Assembly (NCBI GenBank): GCA_949130485.1
Contig: OX422200.1
Location: 3,952,274 to 4,016,273, forward strand
Length of the DNA stretch: 64,000 nt
Reading direction: 5' to 3'
Source: Agelas oroides
Lineage: Eukaryota > Porifera > Demospongiae > Agelasida > Agelasidae
Under the pieces are notes generated by a model. It made no database searches, was not told the origin of the DNA, and saw only the letters and a program-made list of their open reading frames with translations. Positions 10,539 to 21,764 of the stretch are shown here, piece by piece. The translations under genes and the position numbers were made by a program. Numbering within the stretch: position 1 is the stretch's first letter; each line of letters starts with the position of its first letter.

Positions 10539-13500
10539 ATCGGTTACTTACAACTAACAATTTCATCCCTGAAACAGCTAATACTTGACCAAACTAGACA
10601 AAGTGAGTATCAAATGGTTCCATTTGGTGTGTACATTCATAATCTGATTTTTGTTTTCATTTTGGAGTAAGTGTTTTAAGAATAGTCTAGGTGCGCTTGT
10701 GATTTTACCACTTAATTGTACGTATCGGTTACTTACAACTAACAATTTCATCCCTGAAAGAGTTAATACTTGACCAAACTAGACAAAATGGGTATCAAAC
10801 AGTTCCATTCGGTGTGTACATTCATAATCTGATGTTTGTTTTCTTTTTGGAGCAAGTGGTTTAGAAATAGACTAGGTGCGGTTGTGATTTTACCTCTTGT
10901 AAGGATCGGTTACTTACAACTAACAATTTCATCCCTGAAACAGCTAATACTTGACCAAACTAGACAAAGTGAGTATCAAACAGTTCCATTTGGTGTGTAC
11001 ATTCATAATCTGATGTTTCTTTTCATTTTGGAGCAAGTGGTTTAGAAATAGACTAGGTGCGGTTGTGATTTTACCACTTGTACGTATCGGTTACTTACAA
11101 CTAACAATTTCATCCCTGAAACAGCTAATACTTGACCAAACTAGACAAAGTGAGTATCAAACAGTTCCATTTGGTGTGTACATTCATAATCTGATGTTTC
11201 TTTTCATTTTGGAGTAAGTGTTTTAAAAATAGTCTAGGTGTGGTTGTGATTTTACCACTTAATTGTACGTATCGGTTACTTACAACTAACAATTTCATCC
11301 CTGAAAAAGTTAATACTTGACCAAACTAGACAAAATGGGTATCAAACAGTTCCATTCGGTGTGTACATTCATAATCTGATGTTTGTTTTCATTTTGGAGT
11401 AAGTGTTCTTAATATAGTCTAGGTGTGGTTGTGATTTTACCACTTGTATGTATCGGTTACTTACAACGAACAATTTCATCCCTGAAACAGCTAATACTTG
11501 ACCAAACTAGACAAAATGGGTATCAAACAGTTCCATTTGGTATGTACATTCATAATCTGATGTGTGTTTTCATTTTGGAGTAAGTGGTTTAGAAATAGAC
11601 TAGGTGCGGTTGTGATTTTACCACTTGTATGTATCGGTTACTTACAACGAACAATTTCATCCCTGAAACAGCTAATACTTGACCAAACTAGACAAAATGG
11701 GTATCAAACAGTTCCATTTGGTATGTACATTCATAATCTGATGTTTGTTTTCTTTTTGGAGCAAGTGGTTTAGAAATAGACTAGGTGCGGTTGTGATTTT
11801 ACCACTTGTAAGGATCGGTTACTTACAACTAACAATTTCATCCCTGAAACAGCTAATACTTGACCAAACTAGACAAAATGGGTATCAAACAGTTCCATTT
11901 GGTATGTACATTCATAATCTGATGTTTGTTTTCTTTTTGGAGCAAGTGGTTTAGAAATAGACTAGGTGCGGTTGTGATTTTACCACTTGTAAGGATCGGT
12001 TACTTACAACTAACAATTTCATCCCTGAAACAGCTAATACTTGACCAAACTAGACAAAATGGGTATCAAACAGTTCCATTTGGTGTGTACATTCATAATC
12101 TGATGTTTCTTTTCATTTTGGAGTAAGTGTTTTAAGAATTGTCTAGGTGCGCTTGTGATTTTACCACTTAATTGTACGTATCGGTTACTTACAACTAACA
12201 ATTTCATCCCTGAAAAAGTTAATACTTGACCAAACTAGACAAAATGGGTATCAAACAGTTCCATTCGGTATGTACATTCATAATCTGATGTTTCTTTTCA
12301 TTTTGGAGTAAGTGTCCTTAATATAGTCTAGGTGCGGTTGTGATTTTACCACTTGTATGTATCGGTTACTTACAACGAACAATTTCATCCCTGAAACAGC
12401 TAATACTTGACCAAACTAGACAAAATGGGTATCAAACAGTTCCATTTGGTGTGTACATTCATAATCTGATGTTTCTTTTCATTTTGGAGTGAATGTTTTC
12501 AAAATAGTCTAGGTGCGGTTGTGACTTTGCCACTTGTATCGGTTATTGACCAAACTAGACAAAGTGAGTATCAAACAGTTCCATTTGGTGTGTACATTCA
12601 TAATCTGATGTTTCTTTTCATTTTGGAGTAAATGTTTTAAAAATAGTCTAGGTGCGGTTGTGACTTTGCCACTTGAATGTATCGGTTACTTACAACGAAC
12701 AATTTCATCCCTGAAACAGCTAATACTTGACCAAACTAGACAAAATGGGTATCAAACAGTTCCATTTGGTATGTACATTCATAATCTGATGTTTGTTTTC
12801 TTTTTGGAGCAAGTGGTTTAGAAATAGACTAGGTGCGGTTGTGATTTTACCACTTGTAAGGATCGGTTACTTACAACTAACAATTTCATCCCTGAAACAG
12901 CTAATACTTGACCAAACTAGACAAAATGGGTATCAAACAGTTCCATTTGGTGTGTACATTCATAATCTGATGTTTCTTTTCATTTTGGAGTAAGTGTTTT
13001 AAGAATTGTCTAGGTGCGCTTGTGATTTTACCACTTAATTGTACGTATCGGTTACTTACAACTAACAATTTCATCCCTGAAAAAGTTAATACTTGACCAA
13101 ACTAGACAAAATGGGTATCAAACAGTTCCATTCGGTATGTACATTCATAATCTGATGTTTCTTTTCATTTTGGAGTAAGTGTCCTTAATATAGTCTAGGT
13201 GCGGTTGTGATTTTACCACTTGTATGTATCGGTTACTTACAACGAACAATTTCATCCCTGAAACAGCTAATACTTGACCAAACTAGACAAAATGGGTATC
13301 AAACAGTTCCATTTGGTGTGTACATTCATAATCTGATGTTTCTTTTCATTTTGGAGTGAATGTTTTCAAAATAGTCTAGGTGCGGTTGTGACTTTGCCAC
13401 TTGTATGTATCGGTTACTTACAACGAACAATTTCATCCCTGAAACAGCTAATACTTGACCAAACTAGACAAAATGGGTATCAAACAGTTCCATTTGGTAT

Positions 13501-16171
13501 GTACATTCATAATCTGATGTTTGTTTTCTTTTTGGAGCAAGTGGTTTAGAAATAGACTAGGTGCGGTTGTGATTTTACCACTTGTAAGGATCGGTTACTT
13601 ACAACTAACAATTTCATCCCTGAAACAGCTAATACTTGACCAAACTAGACAAAATGGGTATCAAACAGTTCCATTTGGTGTGTACATTCATAATCTGATG
13701 TTTCTTTTCATTTTGGAGTAAGTGTTTTAAGAATTGTCTAGGTGCGCTTGTGATTTTACCACTTAATTGTACGTATCGGTTACTTACAACTAACAATTTC
13801 ATCCCTGAAAAAGTTAATACTTGACCAAACTAGACAAAATGGGTATCAAACAGTTCCATTCGGTATGTACATTCATAATCTGATGTTTCTTTTCATTTTG
13901 GAGTAAGTGTCCTTAATATAGTCTAGGTGCGGTTGTGATTTTACCACTTGTATGTATCGGTTACTTACAACGAACAATTTCATCCCTGAAACAGCTAATA
14001 CTTGACCAAACTAGACAAAATGGGTATCAAACAGTTCCATTTGGTGTGTACATTCATAATCTGATGTTTCTTTTCATTTTGGAGTGAATGTTTTCAAAAT
14101 AGTCTAGGTGCGGTTGTGACTTTGCCACTTGTATCGGTTACTTACAACTAACAATTTCATCCCTGAAACAGCTAATACTTGACCAAACTAGACAAAGTGA
14201 GTATCAAACAGTTCCATTTGGTGTGTACATTCATAATCTGATGTTTCTTTTCATTTTGGAGTAAATGTTTTAAAAATAGTCTAGGTGCGGTTGTGACTTT
14301 GCCACTTGTATGTATCGGTTACTTACAACGAACAATTTCATCCCTGAAACAGCTAATACTTGACCAAACTAGACAAAATGGGTATCAAACAGTTCCATTT
14401 GGTATGTACATTCATAATCTGATGTTTGTTTTCTTTTTGGAGCAAGTGGTTTAGAAATAGACTAGGTGCGGTTGTGATTTTACCACTTGTAAGGATCGGT
14501 TACTTACAACTAACAATTTCATCCCTGAAACAGCTAATACTTGACCAAACTAGACAAAATGGGTATCAAACAGTTCCATTTGGTGTGTACATTCATAATC
14601 TGATGTTTCTTTTCATTTTGGAGTAAGTGTTTTAAGAATTGTCTAGGTGCGCTTGTGATTTTACCACTTAATTGTACGTATCGGTTACTTACAACTAACA
14701 ATTTCATCCCTGAAAAAGTTAATACTTGACCAAACTAGACAAAATGGGTATCAAACAGTTCCATTCGGTATGTACATTCATAATCTGATGTTTCTTTTCA
14801 TTTTGGAGTAAGTGTCCTTAATATAGTCTAGGTGCGGTTGTGATTTTACCACTTGTATGTATCGGTTACTTACAACGAACAATTTCATCCCTGAAACAGC
14901 TAATACTTGACCAAACTAGACAAAATGGGTATCAAACAGTTCCATTTGGTGTGTACATTCATAATCTGATGTTTCTTTTCATTTTGGAGTGAATGTTTTC
15001 AAAATAGTCTAGGTGCGGTTGTGACTTTGCCACTTGTATCGGTTACTTACAACTAACAATTTCATCCCTGAAACAGCTAATACTTGACCAAACTAGACAA
15101 AGTGAGTATCAAACAGTTCCATTTGGTGTGTACATTCATAATCTGATGTTTCTTTTCATTTTGGAGTAAATGTTTTAAAAATAGTCTAGGTGCGGTTGTG
15201 ACTTTGCCACTTGTATGTATCGGTTACTTACAACGAACAATTTCATCCCTGAAACAGCTAATACTTGACCAAACTAGACAAAATGGGTATCAAACAGTTC
15301 CATTTGGTATGTACATTCATAATCTGATGTGTGTTTTCATTTTGGAGCAAGTGGTTTAGAAATAGACTAGGTGCGGTTGTGATTTTACCACTTGTAAGGA
15401 TCGGTTACTTACAACTAACAATTTCATCCTTGAAACAGCTAATACTTGACCAAACTAGACAAAATGGGTATCTAACAGTTCCATTTGGTGTGTACATTCA
15501 TAATCTGATGTTTCTTTTCATTTTGGAGTAAATGTTTTAAAAATAGTCTAGGTGCGGTTGTGATCTTACCACTTGTATGTATCAGTTACTTACAACGAAC
15601 AACTTCATCCCTGAAACAGCTAATACTTGACCAAACTAGACAAAATGGGTATCAAACAGTTCCATTTGGTATGTACATTCATAATCTGATGTTTGTTTTT
15701 ATTTTGGAGCAAGTGGTTTAGAAGTAGACTAGGTGTGGTTGTGATTTTACCACTTGTACGTATCGGTTACTTACAACTAACAATTTCATCCCTGAAACAG
15801 CTAATACTTGACCAAACTAAACAAAGTGAGTATCAAACAGTTCCATTTGGTGTGTACATTCATAATCTGATGTTTGTTTTCATTTTGGAGTAAATGTTTT
15901 AAAAATAGTCTAGGTGCGGTTGTGATTTTACCAATTGTATGTATCGATTACTTACAACGAATAATTTCATCCCTGAAACAGCTAATACTTGACAAAATGG
16001 GTATCAAACAGTTCCATTTGGTATGTACATTCATAATCTGATGTTTGTTTTCATTTTGGAGTAAGTGGTTTAGAAATAGACTAGGTGCGGTTGTGATTTT
16101 ACCACTTGTACGTATCGGTTACTTACAACTAAAGCAATTTCATCCCTGAAAAAGCTAATACTTGGTCCAAA
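10539..16171 (+). repeat. Tandem satellite array, monomer about 181 bp, 31 monomers plus a partial
   Basis: Taking CGGTTACTTAC as phase zero, monomers start at 10541, 10726, 10907, 11088, 11273, 11454, 11635, 11816 and onward to 16116. Most spacings are 181, with variants of 185 (extra AATT near the junction), 177, 143 and 171. Every monomer shares ATCCCTGAAACAGCTAATAC, TTGACCAAACTAGACAAA and CATTCATAATCTGATGT. Because 181 is not a multiple of three, each monomer shows a spurious 66-69 codon open frame starting at an ATG in TGATGTTT; these are not genes. Similarity stops abruptly on the right near 16171. Confidence 0.98.
11816..15221 (+). repeat. Higher-order repeat of five satellite monomers (905 bp)
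   Basis: Five monomer types (A-E) are recognised by their tails. A has CAAGTGGTTTAGAAATAGAC, B has TTTTAAGAATTGTCTAGG and the 4-bp insert, C has GTGTCCTTAATATAG, D has GTGAATGTTTTCAAAATAG, and E has GTAAATGTTTTAAAAATAG. Their lengths are 181, 185, 181, 177 and 181, total 905. Complete ABCDE copies are 13411-14315 and 14316-15220. The copy at 11816-12682 has E shortened by 38 bp. The copy at 12683-13410 is ABCD only, 728 bp, exactly 905 minus 177. Confidence 0.93.
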
Positions 16172-16202
16172 TACTTCGAAGTAGTACCGAAGTATTTGGA
16201 CC
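16164..16202. repeat. Perfect hairpin at the right edge of the satellite
   Basis: Arms GGTCCAAATACTTCG (16164-16178) and its exact reverse complement (16188-16202) flank a 9-base loop. It sits where monomer similarity ends, inside the word CTAATACTTG. It could be an element end or a rearrangement scar. Confidence 0.8.
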
Positions 16203-16437
16203 GCCAGTGCTCTAAGCAGTAATTCCAGAACTCTGTTGGTATATTTGGACCTGCTGGAAGTTTGAAATGTTATTATGAAGCATGAATTTTGGCATGAAGC
16301 TACAATGATACTAGCTACAAATTACAATTAATTTCGCACTGCAGTGTAATCGTCCACACACACGCAAAAATAAATTAACAATCTGTAAACAACTGTTACA
16401 AAACCAAGAAGCATTAGAGTCAAGGGAAGTTGAACAC

Positions 16438-16674
16438 ATGCATTCACACATGAGACATGGTAAACAGGTTTCAGCAAGAATGCTTAAGATGACTGCAGAA
16501 TTTATTGCACCCTCTGTATGCAAGCTTTTCAATATCTCACTTCAAACTGGTCGAGTTCCACAAGGTTGGAAACAATCTACTATTGTGCCTATTCCAAAAA
16601 CTTCTCCTGCATGTACACCAGATAGCTATAGGCCAGTCTCTCTCCTCAGTGTCTCCAATTTATCAGATAAATGA
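16438..16674 (+). pseudogene. LINE (non-LTR) reverse transcriptase fragment
   Basis: A 78-residue frame resembles the region just upstream of, and into, the first reverse transcriptase block of CR1/Jockey-like LINEs. Visible motifs are SARMLKMTAEFIAPSVCKLF, GRVPQGWKQSTIVPIPK and the block-1 signature YRPVSLLSV. It then runs into a TGA. No palm motif (YADD type) or endonuclease is nearby, so this is a short internal relic. Confidence 0.82.
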
Positions 16675-16760
16675 TGCAACTATAAATATGCATGCAGTAA
16701 AGCACTTCAATTTGCATGGCTTTATAATCACACTATAATGAATGGCTTCAATAACAGCTA

Positions 16761-17240
16761 CAGTGGAACCCCGCGGACACTCCTCAACAGCGGACACCAA
16801 CGATATAACGGAGAATTCTGAAGGTCCCAATCGTCTATCCATGCATAGACTTCAATGCATTAGAACCCCGTGAATAGCGGACACCCCGCTACTCCGTATA
16901 ATTCCAATTGTACACAAACAATACATATAACGACCCTGATTTTATAGTGGACACTCGTCGATCTTTTCAGCAAGATTGTCCACCATCGCCGCTGGGGTTA
17001 ACAACTTGACATTAGATTCTCTGAGCGCTGTTACTCATAGTAATAGCCTCTGCTTAGCCCTCCCTACCAGCGTATAGCAATTAAGGGAAAGCTCTGAAAA
17101 TGTAGCCACGTTGCATGTGCTCAACAGCCCGATGAAGCAGGACCCCGCCTACTGGAAATATATCGAAAGCCCCCGAGTTAGGGACACCTCGTTATAATGG
17201 ACAAAATTGTTGGTCCCAATTGTGTCTGCTATAGTACACT
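16761..17240. mobile_element. Non-coding Tigger/pogo-like element remnant
   Basis: It starts CAGTGGAACCCCGCGGACAC, the usual CAGTNGAACC terminal sequence of Tigger-like elements. Inside, the words GCGGACACC, GGTCCCAAT and TATAACG repeat. The right end has the inverse words ACCTCGTTATAATGGAC and GGTCCCAATTGTGTCTGCTATAG but lacks a clean GGTTCCACTG end. There is no transposase inside. Confidence 0.55.
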
Positions 17241-18462
17241 ACTTGCTGATACATAGTAGGATGATCTGAACCAACCACCTCAGTATGGATCATATCTCTT
17301 GTCCATGAACTTCTGCATTTACCATTGTTATTTCCTTATTCAGTTGCTATGTTAATCCTTGCACAGTCATAATCTGGGATTGAGGCTTGCAACTATTTCA
17401 ATTTGTCAAATCCACTTGCATACATAGTGCTGGCTGGTGGTGACATCTTGGACATTCCTGACTTTGATTTCTGTAACTTCAGCAACCAAGCATTAAAGCC
17501 AGATATGTTTACTAGTCCTTTTTGTGGTTATGCAGTAATGCAATCAGCCATACTCTAAGAACATATTTTCTATTACCAATTGCAACTATGGTGTGAAGTG
17601 TGTGGATTCACAAAGTGGGAAAGAACACAGCTTGCTGGAATGGCTATGATCTCACAGTAATTACAGTAAGTTTAGTATGTAGCTACTTAGCAGTAGACCT
17701 GAAGATATTCTCATAAATCTAATCCCTCAATCTAACTATTCTAGTGTGAGTAAATACATAAACTATACAAACTGAGCATTACATCACCTTTAATACAGTA
17801 ATAAGTGATTAACTGCAATATCAATAAAGTGTATCTAGCAATTTTGTGTTGGTGCTTTATACCCAGAATGCCTGAAATATGTTAATACCATAGACTGTGG
17901 TTAATAAGTGCATGCGCTTATGAGTGTAAGTGGTAAGCAAACATGCATGTGCCTATAAAGGATACAGAAAATAACAGATATGTGTAAGTTGAGTTCATGG
18001 TAGCAGTAGTTTGTAATTTCGTCAAGATCAATTTCAGACATACACTACTCAACGTTTTCAAAATTTTAATGCAATGTTTCAATGATATTATGATCACCTT
18101 AAACTACAAAAAAAAATGACAACAGTTTGTAATTATAGAGTGCAGGGATCAAAGTAGGTGAGAAATGTGGTATATTAATAAACATGTTGCAAGGGGGATG
18201 GTTGCACCAGAAACAAAAACAACACGTTATAGTTGCAAAACATTCCAAATGCTGCTGACTACCAAACCTTGGTCCTTACTAAAGTTATTTGTCTTGATAT
18301 AAAGTGTCTCTTTGACCCCGCACTGGAAGAGCTTTTTTTTCCCCCTGTAAATGATGCTTGCGTTCGACTTTTGTGTGGTCTCGTTCCCAGACTGAATTGC
18401 TGTAGTAAAACCCGTCAGGGTATTACGTACGTAAGTGCGCACGCATAAGACTTACGTTCAGT
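17241..18462. other. No gene seen
   Basis: AT-rich DNA with no recognisable domain. A short TCTCGTTCCCAGACTGAA word near 18378 matches the one in the dispersed repeat near 3984, suggesting another repeat relic. Confidence 0.45.
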
Positions 18463-18630
18463 ATGGCTAAACTTCCAGACCTACCTGGAGAACCTCACCA
18501 GACGGTGTCGTTCCCTTTTCCAAAGAGAACGTTCGGCCAGAAGAAGATAGCCCTAACTTAAGCTCTTTTCAACCTACGTGGCAGGCCAGGAGCTATACCA
18601 AAAAAGGTGGTCAGGCTTTAGCAGTGTGAC
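18463..18630 (+). pseudogene. Fragment of hAT-type (TTF zinc-finger) transposase N-terminus
   Basis: From the ATG at 18463 the frame reads DLPGEPHQTV then FPFPKRTFGQKKIA and stops at a TAA (about 18558). Shifting frame gives SSFQPTW immediately after. The pattern FPKRTFG...FQ.TW is what precedes the TTF-type zinc finger in hAT-like transposases and their domesticated relatives. The Cys/His cluster itself was not found. It is a broken relic; the assignment rests on a short motif. Confidence 0.5.
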
Positions 18631-19126
18631 TGTTTGGCAACTTCACCACCGATATCAAGCTGGGCCTGACCATCCGTAGATTGCTTCCGGCGGCCCTGCT
18701 GCAAGTATGGAGTGACAGCAGTTGCCCTGCATGGATGGTCACATAACCACCATATTGGGTGGGACTCTTAATTAGGCCTCAATTTTGGCTGAGAATGGTC
18801 AGGCCATGGCCGAACCACCCGGACCGGTTCCGGCGCCTATGTTCAGTGTCTCTGGTGTTCTTTGAGTCTTGTAATCTTGGTCTCCCTGTCTCCAGTTGTA
18901 GACCTAGTCACAATCGTGGCCAGGTATCCAGTAGATCATCCCTTTGCATTCGGTTTGGAGCTGCTTGTTTGTCCTGTGTGGATATGAAAATGATCATTGT
19001 GTCATTGAAAAGTGGCACAATAAACTTCGAGCTGTGTATGTCTGCATATCAAGAAGTTTAGCCCAAAAACTGACATTCACACTCCAACAAAATGATTAAA
19101 AATGTAATAATTTGCCACTAGTCGGC
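18631..19126. other. No gene seen
   Basis: This includes a 100-codon frame (18759-19061) without recognisable motifs. It may be further decayed sequence of the hAT-like fragment just upstream, but I see no motif that shows it. Confidence 0.35.
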
Positions 19127-19134
19127 CATCAACA

Positions 19135-19640
19135 CAGTGGCGTAGCTACACCCGGGCCCATACGGGCCCAGGCCCTGGTGAATTTCTGAGTGCCCTGGTC
19201 AAAATCATGTAGGTCAACTTACCGTGAACCGCCAGTGGCATCGCCAGGAACGGGCCTAGTAGGGCCAGGCCCGACCACTCGAAAATCAAGCTTACCTTAT
19301 AATATGAACAACAGTTCTTGCTTTCAAGTAGCTATATATAGTAGTTGCCAGTTCTGCACGGACCGGTACCGTGCTGTGGCAGCAACTTGCACGACTCAAT
19401 GTTTTCATGTGAAATCGAGAAGGATCCCACATGCACACACAAAATGGCCATGCCGGCATGCTACTAAAGGACCAACACTGACCTTAGAGAGCTATTTTGA
19501 AAAAGCAAGTGGATCTGGCAGTGAAGCGTCAACTCAAACGTGTATGGGTGTCTATACGTGTTTTCTATACAAAATGAAGTGCCAATAGTCTCAGAGCTTC
19601 CGTGGGCCCCACCACTCTTGAAATCCTAGCTACTCCACTG
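19135..19640. mobile_element. hAT-like non-autonomous element
   Basis: The left end CAGTGGCGTAGCTA and right end TAGCTACTCCACTG are near-perfect inverted copies. The 8-bp flanks are CATCAACA (19127-19134) and CATCATCA (19641-19648), one mismatch, which fits the 8-bp target duplication of hAT elements. The interior has GGGCCC-rich blocks next to both ends and no transposase. Confidence 0.72.
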
Positions 19641-20104
19641 CATCATCAACAAAGGTGCGACTAACACTTGTCAACTTATCTCTCATCTAATCATAGATAG
19701 TAGAGTGACAGTGATTGGAAACTTCCATTAACACCTAATTAACACTTCCCATCCAGGTTAGGACTAGCCTGTTCAATAGAGATATCATCTGTGTAGGCAT
19801 ATACCTGTATTTATGTACGCTAGATACATACATTTGGTTCTTGAGTATCTCCAAATGAACTGACACAATGGCTTTAAATGTTTGGTGATGTACTATCTAT
19901 AGCCAGTTTTTTTTTGCCTTCTAAAGACCATCTAAAGTGTAAAAATCGTCATGACTTCTCCCTTTGTAACTCACATGGGACTCCTAGCCTAATAAAAATA
20001 CTACTTGATGGGCACACAGTAATCATGATTTAAGTGAAAAGTTTGGTCTCAAGTACCTTCTCTTAGCTGGTACAGGTACAGAACTGTACCCATCCAAAAT
20101 CAGC

Positions 20105-20240
20105 TGTCGTAACCTATTAATAATTACAAGTTAGACACAACCTTGTGGAGAGATTGTAGTCTACATGCACAGGTTCATTACAAGGTTGTAAATTGATTGT
20201 GGTTATGTGCACAAGTTGAATACAACCTTGTGAATAGATT
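20105..20240. repeat. Cluster of CAACCTTG / CAAGGTTG words
   Basis: ACAACCTTGT and its inverse occur several times between 20137 and 20235, embedded in partly repeated ATTGTAGTCTACATGCAC-like text. A larger cluster of the same word is at 29270-29575. Confidence 0.6.
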
Positions 20241-20283
20241 GTTATTTGAAATTTGTCATTGTAATCACATTGTGTATCATCAC

Positions 20284-20328
20284 TACGGTATGGTGCAATG
20301 TTGTGTCACAACATTGCACCATACCGTA
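20284..20328. repeat. 45-base perfect palindrome
   Basis: A 22-base arm beginning TACGGTATGGTGCAATG (20284-20305) is followed by a single T and then its exact 22-base reverse complement (20307-20328). It would form a near-loopless cruciform. Pairing stops sharply at both outer edges. Confidence 0.92.
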
Positions 20329-20559
20329 CAATATCAATACAGGACAATATTGTTAAATGCTAGCGGCAGCACTACTTGTTTCCATTGCAGTCTTCACAAT
20401 CTTGCCAGTTCATGTGGTTGCAAATGCAATAGTTTGATAAAAGGACCTGATATGATCAATCTGTTCTCGATGTTTAAAAGCCGCTAGCTTTCTCTAACAA
20501 GTTCACATTGATAAGCATCTACTTTTAACATGAGCCTTTTCCTGCACTCAAGCAAAGCG

Positions 20560-20821
20560 TTAGCTATATGCACTGTCAGGATTGGCAAAAGTCGTCTCAA
20601 CAACATCCAAATCAACCCCAAGTGCATAGAGTTCTTCATCATCAGTGCTCTCTGCCATTTCATTTGGTGAACCCAGGGGTGATGATGGGACACTTCCTAC
20701 ATATGTGGTTGCAGGTTTAGCATTTGGTGTAAATTTCAGCTTGTGCGTAGCTTTCTGACGTTTCCTCTGTGCTATTTTCATCTGTGGACTATGCTTTCCC
20801 ATCTTGATGCAGCCAACAGCT
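20560..20821 (-). CDS. Candidate 3' coding exon, small basic/acidic protein of unknown function
   Basis: On the reverse strand a pyrimidine/A stretch ending CCCTATTACAG (20822-20832) looks like a splice acceptor. The exon that follows contains an ATG (20802-20800) opening 80 codons to a TAA at 20560. The protein starts MGKHSPQMKIAQRKRQKATH, so the first 25 residues are strongly basic. A Ser/Pro linker (SVPSSPLGSP) follows, then an acidic tail (ESTDDEELYALGVDLDVVE). Composition is balanced and unlike neighbouring repeats. I do not recognise the family. The frame extends upstream past the acceptor, so it could equally be chance. No polyadenylation signal was identified. Confidence 0.4.
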
Positions 20822-20879
20822 CTGTAATAGGGGAATTTAGAGGAAATAATGATAATACAGCAACAACTATATTCTCTCC

Positions 20880-21060
20880 TCCCAAGCACAAAGCGTGAGT
20901 ACAACGCATCAGACTGACAGTTGTACAACCACAAAGTCTAACACATCAGTCACAAGAGCACAAAGTCCGACGCATCAGACTGACGGTCACAAGACCACAA
21001 AGTCCGACGCATCAGACTGACGGTCACAAGACCACAAAGTCTGATGCATCAGACTGACCA
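20880..21060 (+). repeat. Tandem repeat, about 37 bp, four degenerate units
   Basis: CACAAAGTCCGACGCATC followed by AGACTGACGGTCACAAGAC repeats with small changes. The leftmost unit, near 20885-20925, is the most divergent. Confidence 0.85.
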
Positions 21061-21481
21061 AATTTTAATGCCACCAAGTGAATGCTGCAACCCCATTAGC
21101 CAACCAACCTCAACGCGGATGGCTTTAGTATCAGAGACAGTAGATTCTATCACGAAGCATTTCCTGTACGTATTCAAGTTAATCAAATGCAATCCCACAC
21201 TACTGTTGGTTGTATCTGGCTTGTCACACAAGGTAGCTACATATACTAAACCCGCGTCCAGTTATTTAACCTACAGCGCACATTAATCCAACAAATTAGG
21301 TGGAAGATAACTCACTGGGATATCTTACCTTCAAGCTGGTTCCGTTCTTTGTGAACATCTCCAGAGAGATTGCCTATGACAGGCTATGACCTATGTGCTG
21401 CACAGCCTGCAGACAGCTGTCAGGTCACGGGTGCGGTTAGACCACACCCTCTCCGGGCTGTTAAATTAAGGAAGCGTGCAT

Positions 21482-21749
21482 GTGCAAATCAGAGGAGGTC
21501 GGACACGGTTGAACTTTACTAATTAAAATGGCTGAGGTCACACTAATTGATCTTGGATATTGCAAGGTAGAAAGCTTTTTAGCTTTTTATATGACTTGCC
21601 CCAGCCTTGAATCTTGATTTGAAAACTGGGGCCTCCCTCAGTAAAAGTCGAGAGAGCTAGTCTGTTGAGATACGAAAAATCAATTAGTGTGACCTCAGCC
21701 ATTTTAATTAGTAAAGTTCAACCATGTCCGACCTCCTCTGTGTGCAAAT
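21482..21749. mobile_element. Foldback element with arms of about 65 bp
   Basis: The left arm (about 21482-21551, from TGTGCAAATCAGAGGAGG through CTAATTGAT) is inverted at about 21679-21749. Between them is 127 bp of unrelated sequence. No coding capacity and no clear target duplication were seen. Confidence 0.75.
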
Positions 21750-21764
21750 TTGGGGGTTCACTAA

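Noticed and set aside
10836-15893. Repeated 66-69 codon open frames starting MFSFWSKWFRNRLGA
   Set aside because: They recur once per satellite monomer, start at the same monomer base, and exist because the monomer has few stops in that frame. There is no sign of selection on them as protein.
10539-16171. CRISPR-like repeat array
   Set aside because: The whole 181-bp monomer is repeated, with no unique spacers between short repeats, and the context is eukaryotic.
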